From: Chryseobacterium aquaeductus
GTDB taxonomy: Bacteria; Bacteroidota; Bacteroidia; Flavobacteriales; Weeksellaceae
DNA: 64,000 nt
Assembly (NCBI RefSeq): GCF_905175375.1
Contig: NZ_CAJIMS010000001.1
Location: 744,001 to 808,000 of the forward strand
Reading direction: 5' to 3'
Both the position numbers and the translations under genes were made by a program. A model generated the notes under the pieces. The model saw nothing but the letters and a program-made list of their open reading frames with translations. It was not told the DNA's origin and searched no databases. Each line of letters begins with the position of its first letter. Within the stretch, counting starts at the first letter, position 1. Shown piece by piece: positions 9,526 to 17,655 of this stretch.

Positions 9526-10008
9526 CTAAAGTTTTTTGGACATCAAAAATTGCGGCCCGCATCTTCCTTCTCTCATTTTTCCATCGCTCATGTATCCTGT
9601 TCGAAGGTACAATTGGAATGCTGAAATATTTTTTTCATTTACGGCTAAAACAATCTCGTTACATTCTGAAAAGTGCTCTCTTATGAAATGATCGACTTCT
9701 GTCATTGCAGATTTACCAATTCCTAATCTTTGAAAATCCGGATTTACAGACAAAGAACGAAGTAATACAGAATGTGGATTTTCGGTAAACTCAAATTTAT
9801 CATTTCCAAAATCAAGCACAAAAAATCCTGCCACTTTTTCATCGTGAAAAATCGTAATGGGGTAAGCAAAAAAATCTCCGCTTTGATTTCTATCCTCAAT
9901 TTTTACTAATGTCTGTTTTGCGGTTGCTGTAAACTGTGACTGAATTTCATCTAAAACGTAATCAAGTTCAGACAAATCTTCCGGCCGGTAAAATTTTAAT
10001 TCGGTCAT
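9526..10008 (-). CDS. GNAT family N-acetyltransferase
   Basis: A 160-aa single-domain acetyltransferase. The acetyl-CoA loop is NPDFQRLGIGKSAM (about residues 93-106), and the C-terminal half (VNEKNISAFQLYLRTGY) is typical of the fold. The substrate is unknown. It is the last gene of a tight three-gene minus-strand group with a DUF1684 protein (2-bp gap) and a short conserved protein. Confidence 0.85.
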   Translation of the reverse strand: MTELKFYRPEDLSELDYVLDEIQSQFTATAKQTLVKIEDRNQSGDFFAYPITIFHDEKVAGFFVLDFGNDKFEFTENPHSVLLRSLSVNPDFQRLGIGKSAMTEVDHFIREHFSECNEIVLAVNEKNISAFQLYLRTGYMSDGKMREGRCGPQFLMSKKL

Positions 10009-10010
10009 AA

Positions 10011-10637
10011 TTAATGATGATAAATATCTTCGTACATTACTCCTGCTCGTATTTCCACAGGTAGTTTATTTTCTTCAGGAACGATCGGGCAATTGTAATC
10101 ATACGCGTTATAAGCGCAAAACGGTTGATAAGATTGGTTAAAATCTAGAACAATTGTATTTCCTTTAGGAATTTTCAGATCCATATATTTTCCGCCACCA
10201 TAAGTTTCTTTGTTGTTGGTTTTGTCTCGGAAAGGCAGAAAAAGATGATCTTTATATTCTTCCATTTTCATTAAATCTAAACTTTGGTAAATTGTTAAAG
10301 TGTAAGATTTTCCGTTTAAATCAAATGTAGCTGTACCAAATTCCTGATATAATTTCGATTTCCCAGATGAAGTTGGCAAATCGAAAGGTTGCGGGGTTTC
10401 GTTTTTGATAAATTTTGCGGTCACTCTATATTTTAAATCAATCGGAAAGAAAGGATGTTGTTTAAATTTAGCAAAATTATCACCTCTCAAAGGTGTTTCT
10501 TTCGAATCTGAATATTCTTTATTTAAATCTTGCTGAAACTTTTTAATATCCTGAATTTCCTTAGAAATTTGTTTGTTTTTCTGAGAAAATATAAAGAGCG
10601 GAAATAAAAAAAGTAAAAATAGAGTATGCTTTTTCAT
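10011..10637 (-). CDS. DUF1684 domain-containing exported protein
   Basis: The 208-aa protein has a signal peptide (MKKHTLFLLFLFPLFIFSQ) and then a DUF1684 domain with its usual marks: the FDLPTSSGK segment, LFLPFRDKT, YGGGKYMDL and FNQSYQPFCAYN. The family is widespread and has no firmly known function. The predicted location is periplasm or outer surface. Its ATG overlaps the stop of the upstream gene (TAATG), and the GNAT gene follows after 2 bp, so the three are an operon. Confidence 0.8.
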   Translation of the reverse strand: MKKHTLFLLFLFPLFIFSQKNKQISKEIQDIKKFQQDLNKEYSDSKETPLRGDNFAKFKQHPFFPIDLKYRVTAKFIKNETPQPFDLPTSSGKSKLYQEFGTATFDLNGKSYTLTIYQSLDLMKMEEYKDHLFLPFRDKTNNKETYGGGKYMDLKIPKGNTIVLDFNQSYQPFCAYNAYDYNCPIVPEENKLPVEIRAGVMYEDIYHH

Positions 10638-11035
10638 TAATCTTCTGATATTTTAATTCTGTAAATATCTGATCCGTTTCGCTTAATTGATTTCACAAAA
10701 AAGCCACCTTCTTCAGGAATGATTTCTTTAAAATCAAAACTTGTACATTCTTTCGGAAGTCCTGAAAACACTAAAGTAAACCAGAAATCTCTCATAAAAG
10801 GAACGGCAGTCCAGTTTGGGTAAATCGTAATATTTTCAGCGTGAATCAGTTTGCTTTTGTGGCTCGAACTGGTATCTAAAAGATAAGTTGTATTCCAGAT
10901 TCTGATCAAATTTCCTAAAAATGGAGATGCCGGAAAACAGCAATGCACGATTACTTGTTTCTCTTCTTCGATTTTGGTCTGAAGAGATTCCAGCAATTCT
11001 TTTGCGATAATGGGTTTTACAATTACTTCTGCCAT
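10637..11035 (-). CDS. Conserved hypothetical protein, 132 aa
   Basis: I do not recognise a named family. The protein has no signal peptide or membrane segment. It is a mix of short strands with a central segment VHCCFPASPFLGNLIRIW, two adjacent cysteines and several aromatic residues, which suggests a compact alpha/beta or all-beta cytoplasmic fold. It is the first gene of the DUF1684-GNAT operon and overlaps the next gene by one base, supporting it as a real gene. The start ATG at 11035 gives MAEVIVKPIIAKELL. Confidence 0.6.
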   Translation of the reverse strand: MAEVIVKPIIAKELLESLQTKIEEEKQVIVHCCFPASPFLGNLIRIWNTTYLLDTSSSHKSKLIHAENITIYPNWTAVPFMRDFWFTLVFSGLPKECTSFDFKEIIPEEGGFFVKSIKRNGSDIYRIKISED

Positions 11036-11111
11036 GGTTGGTGGGTAATAAGTAATAGGTAATGGGAATCATACAGCGATCTCAAAATTACTTATTACTC
11101 ACTATTATATT

Positions 11112-12617
11112 TTAATGTTTGAGTTCTAATTTTTCTTTGCTGTATGCCCTTACTTTCTCAGTAAGCTCACGATTATCAGCTAATTTTTGTCCGTAAGAAG
11201 GAACCATTTCCAATAGTTTCTCTTTCCAGTCGCCGTTTAATTTTTCAGGAAAACACTTTTCCAAAACATTCAGCATGGCAAAAACTGCTGTGGAAGCTCC
11301 GGGAGAAGCACCCAACAAAGAAGCGATTGTACCCTGCTCGTTGACAACGACTTCAGTTCCGAATTCCAATTTTCCTCCTTGTTTTCCGTCTCTTTTTATA
11401 ATCTGAACGCGCTGTCCCGCAACTTTCAAGTCCCAGTCTTCCTCTTTTGCATCTTTTACAAATTCACGTAAATGCTGAATTCTCTGAGCTTTTGTCATCG
11501 CAACCTGCTGCACCAGATATTTTGTCAGAGGAATATTGTGCCACCATGCACCAAACAATGATTTTATATTTTTTGTATTCACACTTGCCGGTAGATCAAG
11601 ATAATTTCCCTCTTTTAAAAATTTGGTTGAAAAACCTGCGAAAGGACCAAACAATAAGGCTTTTTTACCATCGATGATCCTTAAATCTAAATGCGGAACA
11701 GACATCGGTGGTGCATCAAGGGTTGCCTGAGTGTATACCTTTGCCTGATGTTTTTCTACCAATTCAGGATTGTGTGTCACCAGCCATTCTCCGGAAACCG
11801 GAAAACCTCCATAGCCTTCACTTTCTTTGATGTCTGAGCTCTCCAAAAGCGGTAACGCATAACCTCCGGCTCCAATGAAAACAAAATCTGCAACGACTTC
11901 TTGTTTATGACTGTTGATTCTGTCTTTTACTTTCATTTCCCACTTACCATCATTTCTAGGATCGATGTCTTTCACCTCATGATACAAGAAAACTTCAACG
12001 TTGGAATCTTCGAGCAAATGTCTTCCCATTTTTCGGGTAAGACTTCCGAAATTAACGTCGGTTCCCAAATCCATTTTTGTGGCGGCAAGAACTTCAGTTT
12101 CATTTCTTTTGCTCATTACCAAAGGAATCCATTCTCTCAATTGATTGTGATTGGTAGAGAATTCCATAGCAGAAAACAAAGGAGAATTTTTCATCGCTTC
12201 GTACCGCTTTTTGAGATATTCAGCATCTTTTTCACCAAATACCAAACTCATGTGCGCACATGAATTGATGAAGTCTGATGGGTTTTCTATATATTTTTTG
12301 TCGATCAGATAAGACCAGAATTGTTTTGAAATTTCAAATTGTTCTGCGATTTTTTCGGCTTTAGATATATCAACCGTCCAGTCTTCGTTTTCAGGTGTAT
12401 AATTAAGTTCGCAAAAAGCTGAGTGACCCGTTCCGGCATTGTTCCAGGCTGCGGTACTTTCTTTGGCAAATCTTCCGAGTCTCTCGAAAATTGCAATATT
12501 TAAATCTGGATCAAATTCATGAAGTAAAGTTGCTAACGTGGCACTCATGATTCCGCCACCTATTAAAACTACATCGTATTTGGGTTTGGGTGTCCGAGGC
12601 AAAATTGTATGTGGCAT
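11112..12617 (-). CDS. mqo: Malate:quinone oxidoreductase
   Basis: Mqo is a peripheral membrane FAD enzyme that oxidises malate to oxaloacetate and passes electrons to quinone, a TCA step used in place of NAD-malate dehydrogenase. The 501-aa length is typical. The FAD Rossmann motif is at the N-terminus (DVVLIGGGIMSATLATLL), followed by the WNNAGTGHSAFCELNYTP segment characteristic of Mqo. FVFIGAGGYALPLL is the second dinucleotide-fold element and LLGASPGAST the C-terminal FAD contact. No partner genes adjoin it. Confidence 0.93.
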   Translation of the reverse strand: MPHTILPRTPKPKYDVVLIGGGIMSATLATLLHEFDPDLNIAIFERLGRFAKESTAAWNNAGTGHSAFCELNYTPENEDWTVDISKAEKIAEQFEISKQFWSYLIDKKYIENPSDFINSCAHMSLVFGEKDAEYLKKRYEAMKNSPLFSAMEFSTNHNQLREWIPLVMSKRNETEVLAATKMDLGTDVNFGSLTRKMGRHLLEDSNVEVFLYHEVKDIDPRNDGKWEMKVKDRINSHKQEVVADFVFIGAGGYALPLLESSDIKESEGYGGFPVSGEWLVTHNPELVEKHQAKVYTQATLDAPPMSVPHLDLRIIDGKKALLFGPFAGFSTKFLKEGNYLDLPASVNTKNIKSLFGAWWHNIPLTKYLVQQVAMTKAQRIQHLREFVKDAKEEDWDLKVAGQRVQIIKRDGKQGGKLEFGTEVVVNEQGTIASLLGASPGASTAVFAMLNVLEKCFPEKLNGDWKEKLLEMVPSYGQKLADNRELTEKVRAYSKEKLELKH

Positions 12618-12980
12618 CCTTTTAAATTTAGTACGAATTTCGTGAAAAGTTTTATATTAAATGGGTGTTTAATGATTTTTAACACTGCAAGCATTGAATT
12701 TGAATTTTGATATTTATTCTCTTCCAGATTGAACGAATTTTGCAGATTTTACCAACGAATTGACTTTAAAAAAAATAAACGATATGATTATCTGTGTTTT
12801 TATCGCAAAAGAAAACAAAGCTTTTTTTTCATCGGATCGCATATATTTTTAAGACACACATAGCCGCTCGCTTAACAAAGTAAAACGATGAATTAAATTT
12901 ATTGATCATAAAACATTTAGACATAAAAAAACACCAGCAAATAATTTACTGATGTTCTTCTATATTTTCTTTCTACAAAA
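12618..12980. other. Intergenic stretch between gpsA and mqo
   Basis: 363 bp without a gene. It holds the mqo promoter side, a part resembling other dispersed repeats of the window (CGCAAAAGAAAACAAAG near 12802), and the gpsA terminator at its right end. No RNA gene or small reading frame was convincing. Confidence 0.5.
12924..12956 (-). terminator. Terminator of gpsA
   Basis: Read on the minus strand: AACATCAG, 11-nt loop, CTGGTGTT, then a run of seven T. The arms pair with one G-T pair. It sits 25 bp after the gpsA stop. Confidence 0.75.
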
Positions 12981-14021
12981 TTAATTCAGTTTTGCAGTAA
13001 GCTTTTTGAATTGTTTTTCGGCATTTTTACCTTCATATAAAATTGCGTAAATGGTATCAATAATCGGCAGCTCAAGATTTTTCTGTCTTGCTGTTTTATA
13101 GATAGAATCTGCCGCATAATATCCTTCGGCAACCATGTTCATCGACTGGATCGCAGATTTCACTGTGTACCCTTTTCCAATAAGATTTCCTAAGTTTCTG
13201 TTTCTTGAGAATAATGAATAAGCAGTCACCAGTAAATCTCCCAAATAAGCACTTTCGTTCACGTCTCTGGGTGCTTCATAAATCGCTTCGAGGAAAGTTT
13301 CCATTTCACGGATGGCATTTGACACGAAAACCGCCGTAAAGTTGTCACCATAGCCTAAACCACTCGCAATACCGGCTCCGATGGCGAAAATATTTTTAAG
13401 AATTGCACTGTACTCATTTCCCAAAATATCTTTACTCGAGTTGACTTTAATAAAATCTGAACTGAAAATACCCACCAATTTATCTGACGTTTCGTCTTCC
13501 ACGGTTGCAACAGTAAGATAAGAAAGTCTCTCCATCGCAACTTCTTCTGCGTGACAAGGCCCGGCAATCACCGCTTGGTTTCTGAAACCGATCTGAAATT
13601 CTTCTTTCAAATAATGCGCCACCACATCATTCACTTTTGGAATAATCCCTTTAATCGCAGAAACAAAAATCTTGTCTTTGTACTCACAAGTCATTTTATC
13701 CATCGTATCCGAAAGATAAATTGACGGAGTTGCCAAAACTACAACATCGCACGCTGAAACCAACTCGTTGATATCTGTGGTGAGTTTTAAATTTTTAAGG
13801 TTAAAATTAACTGCTGTAAGATATGTCGGATTGTGACCACGAAGCTCAATTGCACCTTTCACAAATTCGTTTCTCACGCACCAATTCACAGTTTTACAAT
13901 TTTCGACAAGCATTTTTACAATAGCCGTTGCAAAACTTCCGCTTCCGACAACGCCTACAGAAATATCTTTTTTAGCTTTTTTGGAGTTTGCAGATTCTAA
14001 AATTGTTTTCTTTTTCGCCAT
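12981..14021 (-). CDS. gpsA: NAD(P)H-dependent glycerol-3-phosphate dehydrogenase
   Basis: GpsA reduces dihydroxyacetone phosphate to sn-glycerol 3-phosphate for phospholipid synthesis. The 346-aa protein has the dinucleotide motif VGVVGSGSFATAIV near residue 23. Further family marks are SAIKGI, the substrate-site IAGPCHAEEV, and the catalytic-lysine segment AILKNIFAIGAG with GYGDNFTA after it. The N-terminus has about 20 extra Lys-rich residues before the Rossmann fold. A -7 box (TATATTTG) lies 18 bp before the ATG and a terminator follows it. Confidence 0.93.
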   Translation of the reverse strand: MAKKKTILESANSKKAKKDISVGVVGSGSFATAIVKMLVENCKTVNWCVRNEFVKGAIELRGHNPTYLTAVNFNLKNLKLTTDINELVSACDVVVLATPSIYLSDTMDKMTCEYKDKIFVSAIKGIIPKVNDVVAHYLKEEFQIGFRNQAVIAGPCHAEEVAMERLSYLTVATVEDETSDKLVGIFSSDFIKVNSSKDILGNEYSAILKNIFAIGAGIASGLGYGDNFTAVFVSNAIREMETFLEAIYEAPRDVNESAYLGDLLVTAYSLFSRNRNLGNLIGKGYTVKSAIQSMNMVAEGYYAADSIYKTARQKNLELPIIDTIYAILYEGKNAEKQFKKLTAKLN

Positions 14022-14038
14022 AATTCAAGTGTGAACTG

Positions 14039-14046
14039 CAAATATA
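14039..14046 (-). promoter_or_regulatory. -7 promoter box of gpsA (TATATTTG)
   Basis: On the minus strand TATATTTG fits the TAnnTTTG consensus, 17 bp before the gpsA ATG. The matching upstream TTG box is only approximate (CTG at 19-20 bp). Confidence 0.5.
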
Positions 14047-14267
14047 TTAAAACATAGAAATAACAGCAGTTTATTAACGTTATAAAGCTCTTTTTTTTTA
14101 AAATTTAATATTGCTATACAATTAAATAGCTAAAGATCCGTTATATACCGATCGTTATCGGTGTAATCTGATTATCCTTTTTTATGAGAAATACTTAATT
14201 TCAATCTAAATACTTGAAGTTTTTGAATTAAATAAATGACAGATATTCACTAAAAACAAATTTTAAT

Positions 14268-14275
14268 TAAATTTG
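14268..14275 (+). promoter_or_regulatory. -7 promoter box of the M23 peptidase gene (TAAATTTG)
   Basis: TAAATTTG followed by CACCC, 37 bp before the ATG, fits TAnnTTTG. The upstream element is weak (TTC instead of TTG at 19 bp). Confidence 0.5.
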
Positions 14276-14312
14276 CACCCTTGAAACGGTATTTAAATTC
14301 TAAGAAAGAAAA

Positions 14313-15335
14313 ATGAAGCAATTTTTAAGAAGCAATAAGAAGGTAAACATTCTGATCGGTGGACTTTTACTTATCGTTTTTGCACAAAGTATTTTTATCG
14401 CCAACTTATTTTCGAAAAGAGACGATAAAAATTATGAAGTTAATCTGGTAAAAATAAACACCGAAAAAGACAGTGTAGATTACCTGAAAATGAAGACAGA
14501 CCTAAGTTTAGTAGACCAAACACTGGGACAGCTCAATTCATTTTTAAAATCTAAAGACATTAAGAACGAGAAACTGATGGTTCTTGATAATGACAGTATC
14601 TCAAACTCAATTTATCTGGCAAAACAATCTAACAGATATAGCCAATACCTGATGGATTTACAGAAAAAGCTGATGCAAGTTCCTTTGGGAATGCCGAGCG
14701 AAGGCTATATTTCATCCAATTTCGGAATCAGAAAAAACCCGATTCCACTCAAAACAGTGTATGCATCTGTAAAACCAACTGCAGAACTGAAACCAACCGT
14801 TGTAGCAGCTGCACCGAAACCTGAAGTAAAAGCAGAACCCGTTGAAAAAATCATTGAACTGACTGACAGTTACGGTAACAAGCGTGAGGTAAAAGTTATG
14901 GTAACGCCAAAAGCTAAAGTAGAAACTTCGGCAACTTTACCGGCAAATTCTTCAACGAAAACCGTGGCAACTACAACTTCAAAAGTACCTGAGAAAAACA
15001 ATCCACCCGCTGAAGCAGACCAAATGCAGTTTCATAAAGGTTTAGACATTGCCGTTCCGTTTGGTTCTGATGTAATTGCTACCGCTGCCGGAACAGTAAT
15101 ATTCTCAGGACAAAAAGGTGGTTACGGAAACTGTGTAATCGTTTCTCACGGAAATGGTTTGGCAACGCTTTACGGACATTTATCTAAATTAGTTGCGAAG
15201 CCCAATGATAAAGTAAAAGTAGGACAGGTCATTGCAAAATCTGGTAATTCCGGACGTTCTACAGGACCGCATTTGCATTATGAAGTGCACAAAAACAATG
15301 CTCCGGTGAATCCGAAGTTGTTTATGAATTTGTAA
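14313..15335 (+). CDS. M23 family metallopeptidase (LytM) with internal linker
   Basis: A predicted cell-wall peptidase or LytM-type activator anchored by one N-terminal membrane helix (about residues 11-33), followed by a coiled-coil-like stretch (40-120). The LytM domain shows HKGLD (241-245, first zinc ligands), LYGHL (His 289) and PHLHYEV (His 320, His 322), so the active site is complete. Unusually, the start of the domain (GYISSNFGIRKNP, 131-143) is split from HKGLD by about 95 residues rich in Pro, Ala, Lys, Val and Thr. Most relatives run from the FGxRxNP strand into HxGxD with only a few residues. A strong terminator follows. Confidence 0.9.
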   Translation: MKQFLRSNKKVNILIGGLLLIVFAQSIFIANLFSKRDDKNYEVNLVKINTEKDSVDYLKMKTDLSLVDQTLGQLNSFLKSKDIKNEKLMVLDNDSISNSIYLAKQSNRYSQYLMDLQKKLMQVPLGMPSEGYISSNFGIRKNPIPLKTVYASVKPTAELKPTVVAAAPKPEVKAEPVEKIIELTDSYGNKREVKVMVTPKAKVETSATLPANSSTKTVATTTSKVPEKNNPPAEADQMQFHKGLDIAVPFGSDVIATAAGTVIFSGQKGGYGNCVIVSHGNGLATLYGHLSKLVAKPNDKVKVGQVIAKSGNSGRSTGPHLHYEVHKNNAPVNPKLFMNL

Positions 15336-15355
15336 AATTTACTCGATAAAAATAG

Positions 15356-15391
15356 TTTCGGCGGCACCTTTGGTGCCGCCGAAATTGTTTT
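15356..15391 (+). terminator. Strong intrinsic terminator after the M23 gene
   Basis: Perfect 13-bp stem, TTTCGGCGGCACC pairing with its complement around a TTT loop, then a T-rich tail. It lies 20 bp past the stop codon. Confidence 0.85.
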
Positions 15392-15401
15392 ATGACTTTT
15401 A

Positions 15402-15455
15402 TTCATCGGATTATATCCGATGCTTTGTTAGGTCGCCTCGTTAGGGCTTGCTAGA
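15402..15455. repeat. Two-hairpin dispersed repeat, copy 1
   Basis: An 8-bp perfect hairpin, CATCGGAT TAT ATCCGATG (15404-15422), is followed by CTTTGTTAGGTCG and a GC-rich second part. Two more units with the same layout but different arm sequences lie at 44486-44660. Function is unknown; it resembles REP-type intergenic elements. Confidence 0.6.
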
Positions 15456-15465
15456 CAAAATTGAA

Positions 15466-16119
15466 CTAGTAAGCAGCTGTAAAACGCTCACGAATATGGT
15501 TGTTCTGTTCGAGTTCATCAACTAAAGCAACGGCAACATCTTCGACAGAAAGAATACTTCTTCCGTTTTCATCAAAAACAGGCGATTCTAAAGCCGTTCT
15601 GTATTTTCCGGTTCTGATTCCTGCTGTTCCGGGATGCATTTCGATTGCGGGGCTGAAAAACGTCCATTCTAATGTGTTGTTTTGTTTGATAACATTTAAA
15701 TAATCTCTTGCAGCAGTTGCTCCCGGTTTTATATCTGCAGGAAAATCCGGTCCGTCAACCACTTGATTTCCATCAATAAATAAACTTCCAGCTCCACCAA
15801 CGGTAATAAATCTTTTAATACCAGATTGCTCTACCGCTTTCTCAATATTTTTACTTCCATTTAGGAAATCCTCATAAAGATTTGGGTTTGTCCATCCCGG
15901 ATTGAAGGTATTGATTACAGCATCATTTCCTTCTAAAACTTTTGCAAACTCTTCCACATTGTTGACATCTGCACTGATTGCATTTACATTGTTTTTGACA
16001 TCAACTTTCGAGCTGTCTCTTGCAATGGCATTCACTTCATAACCTCTATTTGATAATTCGTTAACGACTTGTTTTCCTACAAAACCTGTGGCTCCGATTA
16101 CTGCTACTTTTTTGTTCAT
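15466..16119 (-). CDS. NAD(P)-binding SDR-like protein (NmrA/YwnB type)
   Basis: A 217-aa atypical short-chain dehydrogenase with the N-terminal motif VIGATGFVGKQVVNEL. Downstream are GAGSLFID and the FFSPAIEM loop of NAD(P)-binding 10 / NmrA-like proteins. These often act as NAD(P)H sensors or quinone- or flavin-type reductases; no activity can be fixed here. It is just downstream of an Rrf2-type regulator. Its promoter carries a copy of the regulator's own inverted repeat at the same distance from the start codon, so it is very likely the regulator's target, as in ywnA-ywnB pairs of Bacillus. Confidence 0.8.
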   Translation of the reverse strand: MNKKVAVIGATGFVGKQVVNELSNRGYEVNAIARDSSKVDVKNNVNAISADVNNVEEFAKVLEGNDAVINTFNPGWTNPNLYEDFLNGSKNIEKAVEQSGIKRFITVGGAGSLFIDGNQVVDGPDFPADIKPGATAARDYLNVIKQNNTLEWTFFSPAIEMHPGTAGIRTGKYRTALESPVFDENGRSILSVEDVAVALVDELEQNNHIRERFTAAY

Positions 16120-16148
16120 ACTTTTTTGTTTATTTTAAATTTACGTAA

Positions 16149-16171
16149 ATTGTAATAATTTTTGTTACACT
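16149..16171. promoter_or_regulatory. Putative Rrf2 operator, SDR promoter
   Basis: ATTGTAA-N9-TTACACT, starting 30 bp upstream of the SDR start codon. It matches the perfect repeat upstream of the Rrf2 gene except for one base of the second arm. Confidence 0.65.
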
Positions 16172-16188
16172 TTTGATCAAAAAAAATC

Positions 16189-16599
16189 TTAATCAAACTG
16201 ATCTGTAAATTCCTGAAGAGATTTGTCTCCTAAAAAATTTTTAACCAAAAGATCTGTCTGCGCAAAAAGCATAGAAAGATGATTATTTATCTCCTTCCCG
16301 ACTGAACAAGCAGGATTTGGTTTTTGATTTTTTTTTCCCAAAACTTCATTATTTTTTACGGCATCGTAAATTTCAGAAATCGTAATGTCTTTTGCGTTTT
16401 TTGAGAGTGTTGTTCCACCATCTTTTCCCAAACGACTTGTTATCAATCCTGCATCACGTAATTCTTTCAGTTCTTTACGTACAATTACAGGATTTACATT
16501 TATGCTACAAGCAATCCAATCAGAAGTCAACCACTCCTGAGGAGTTTTTGCCAACAAGGTCATGATGTGTATTGCAGTAGCGAATCTTGTGTTGCTCAT
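16189..16599 (-). CDS. Rrf2 family transcriptional regulator
   Basis: A 136-aa winged-helix repressor of the Rrf2 family. The HTH region (SDWIACSINVNPVIVRKELK) is followed by the wing GKDGGTTLS and the dimer helix ending in ISEIYDAV. The cluster of three cysteines that binds Fe-S in IscR or NsrR is absent; only two cysteines remain (in WIACS and NPACSVG), so redox or thiol sensing rather than Fe-S binding is more likely. The start is set at 16599 (MSNTRFATA); an in-frame upstream ATG at 16638 would overlap the operator. The gene is probably autoregulated. Confidence 0.85.
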   Translation of the reverse strand: MSNTRFATAIHIMTLLAKTPQEWLTSDWIACSINVNPVIVRKELKELRDAGLITSRLGKDGGTTLSKNAKDITISEIYDAVKNNEVLGKKNQKPNPACSVGKEINNHLSMLFAQTDLLVKNFLGDKSLQEFTDQFD

Positions 16600-16628
16600 A
16601 TTTGAGTACAAATATATTGAAAATATTA

Positions 16629-16651
16629 ATTGTAACAAAATTAATTACAAT
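16629..16651. promoter_or_regulatory. Putative Rrf2 operator, autoregulatory
   Basis: Perfect inverted repeat ATTGTAA-N9-TTACAAT beginning 30 bp upstream of the regulator's ATG, the same offset as the copy upstream of the SDR gene. Confidence 0.7.
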
Positions 16652-16681
16652 TAAATTATTAAACTGTAATTAATTTTATAC

Positions 16682-16899
16682 TCATTGATGATTGTAACTG
16701 AGAACATCACTCATAATCCATTTTCCATCTTTTTTCGTCCAGACTGATGTGAATTTTGCCTGACCACCCAAAACATCTTTTTTATCTTTTTCACGAATGT
16801 AAAACTGATGCTCACCAGACTGTATTGCACCGTACAAAACACCATTATTATACAGCGGAAAACTTCAAGACTGCTCTCAATTACTTTTCGAATCGGCTT
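16682..16899 (-). pseudogene. Remnant of an NTF2-like (SnoaL/DUF4440) gene
   Basis: On the minus strand a frame ending at 16682 encodes about 57 residues that read as the C-terminus of a nuclear transport factor 2-like protein (NGVLYGAIQSGEHQFY, then FTSVWTKKDGKW and a DVLSYNHQ ending). It has no start codon in a good place, and an in-frame TGA lies just upstream. In another frame the preceding DNA encodes IRKVIESSLEVF, the usual N-terminal helix of the same family. So the gene has lost about 60-70 central residues and its frame. It is best read as a decaying gene. Confidence 0.65.
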
Positions 16900-16999
16900 C
16901 TTATTTGGGTTTTTGTTCTCTTATTTTTTTTAATTCTGACATTCACAAAAATTTACAGAAACAAATTTAATGATTCAAGCTGTTTTAATTTAAATAAAA

Positions 17000-17025
17000 A
17001 AATTACCCGCAAAAACAGGTAATTT
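17000..17025 (-). terminator. Terminator of the FKBP gene
   Basis: AAATTACC, 10-nt loop, GGTAATTT, with a T run following on the minus strand; about 22 bp past the FKBP stop. Confidence 0.65.
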
Positions 17026-17047
17026 AGTTTAAATATATCAGTTGAAA

Positions 17048-17482
17048 CTATTTAATATCCAACAATTCCACCTGAAAAACAAGTGTACTGTTTGGTCCTA
17101 TTTCTTTGCTGATCTGCTGATCACCGTATGCTAAGTGCGGAGGAATGATTAATCTCCATTTGCTACCAACTGGCATTAGCTGAAGAGCTTCCGTCCAACC
17201 TTTGATTACTTTGTTTAATGGAAACGAAGCCGGAGTTCCTCTTTTCACTGAGCTGTCGAAAACCTTACCACCAATTGTAGTGCCGTGATAATGACATTTC
17301 ACCATCGACTTCGGACCCGGTTTCGGCCCGTCGCCTTCTACCATAATTTCGTACTGCAAGCCACTTGGTAATTCTACAACAGTGTCTCTTTTTCCGTACT
17401 CGATCATATATTCTTGTCCATCTTTCAGGTTTTTCTCTGCCTGTTCTTTTTTACGCTTAAATAACAAATCTGCTACTCCCAT
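17048..17482 (-). CDS. FKBP-type peptidyl-prolyl cis-trans isomerase
   Basis: A 144-aa FKBP-fold prolyl isomerase. The FKBP core runs from about residue 38 and shows VKCHYHGTTIGGKVFDSS, the KVIKGWTEALQLMPVG segment and IPPHLAYGDQ. The start is set at the ATG at 17482 (MGVADLLFKRKKEQ): the upstream extension would add a hydrophobic but poor signal-like stretch. Without it the protein has no signal peptide and would be cytoplasmic. It is a single gene with its own terminator. Confidence 0.88.
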   Translation of the reverse strand: MGVADLLFKRKKEQAEKNLKDGQEYMIEYGKRDTVVELPSGLQYEIMVEGDGPKPGPKSMVKCHYHGTTIGGKVFDSSVKRGTPASFPLNKVIKGWTEALQLMPVGSKWRLIIPPHLAYGDQQISKEIGPNSTLVFQVELLDIK

Positions 17483-17655
17483 AATTTTTTTTACAAAGAT
17501 AAGGTTTTGGAGTGGGAAGAAAAAAGCAAGAAACCGCAAGTTTTAAATCCTAAAATTTTTGTTTAGGAAGTCTGTATCTCAAAATTTAAATAAGTTTAAT
17601 ATTCTCTTAACGTAGAAATAAAAACTTGGCGTTATACTTGACGTTTAATAATTAT

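Noticed and set aside
16756..17022. Open frame of 88 codons on the plus strand
   Set aside because: It runs opposite to the NTF2-like remnant and ends in an AT-rich tail; the minus-strand reading explains the conserved part.
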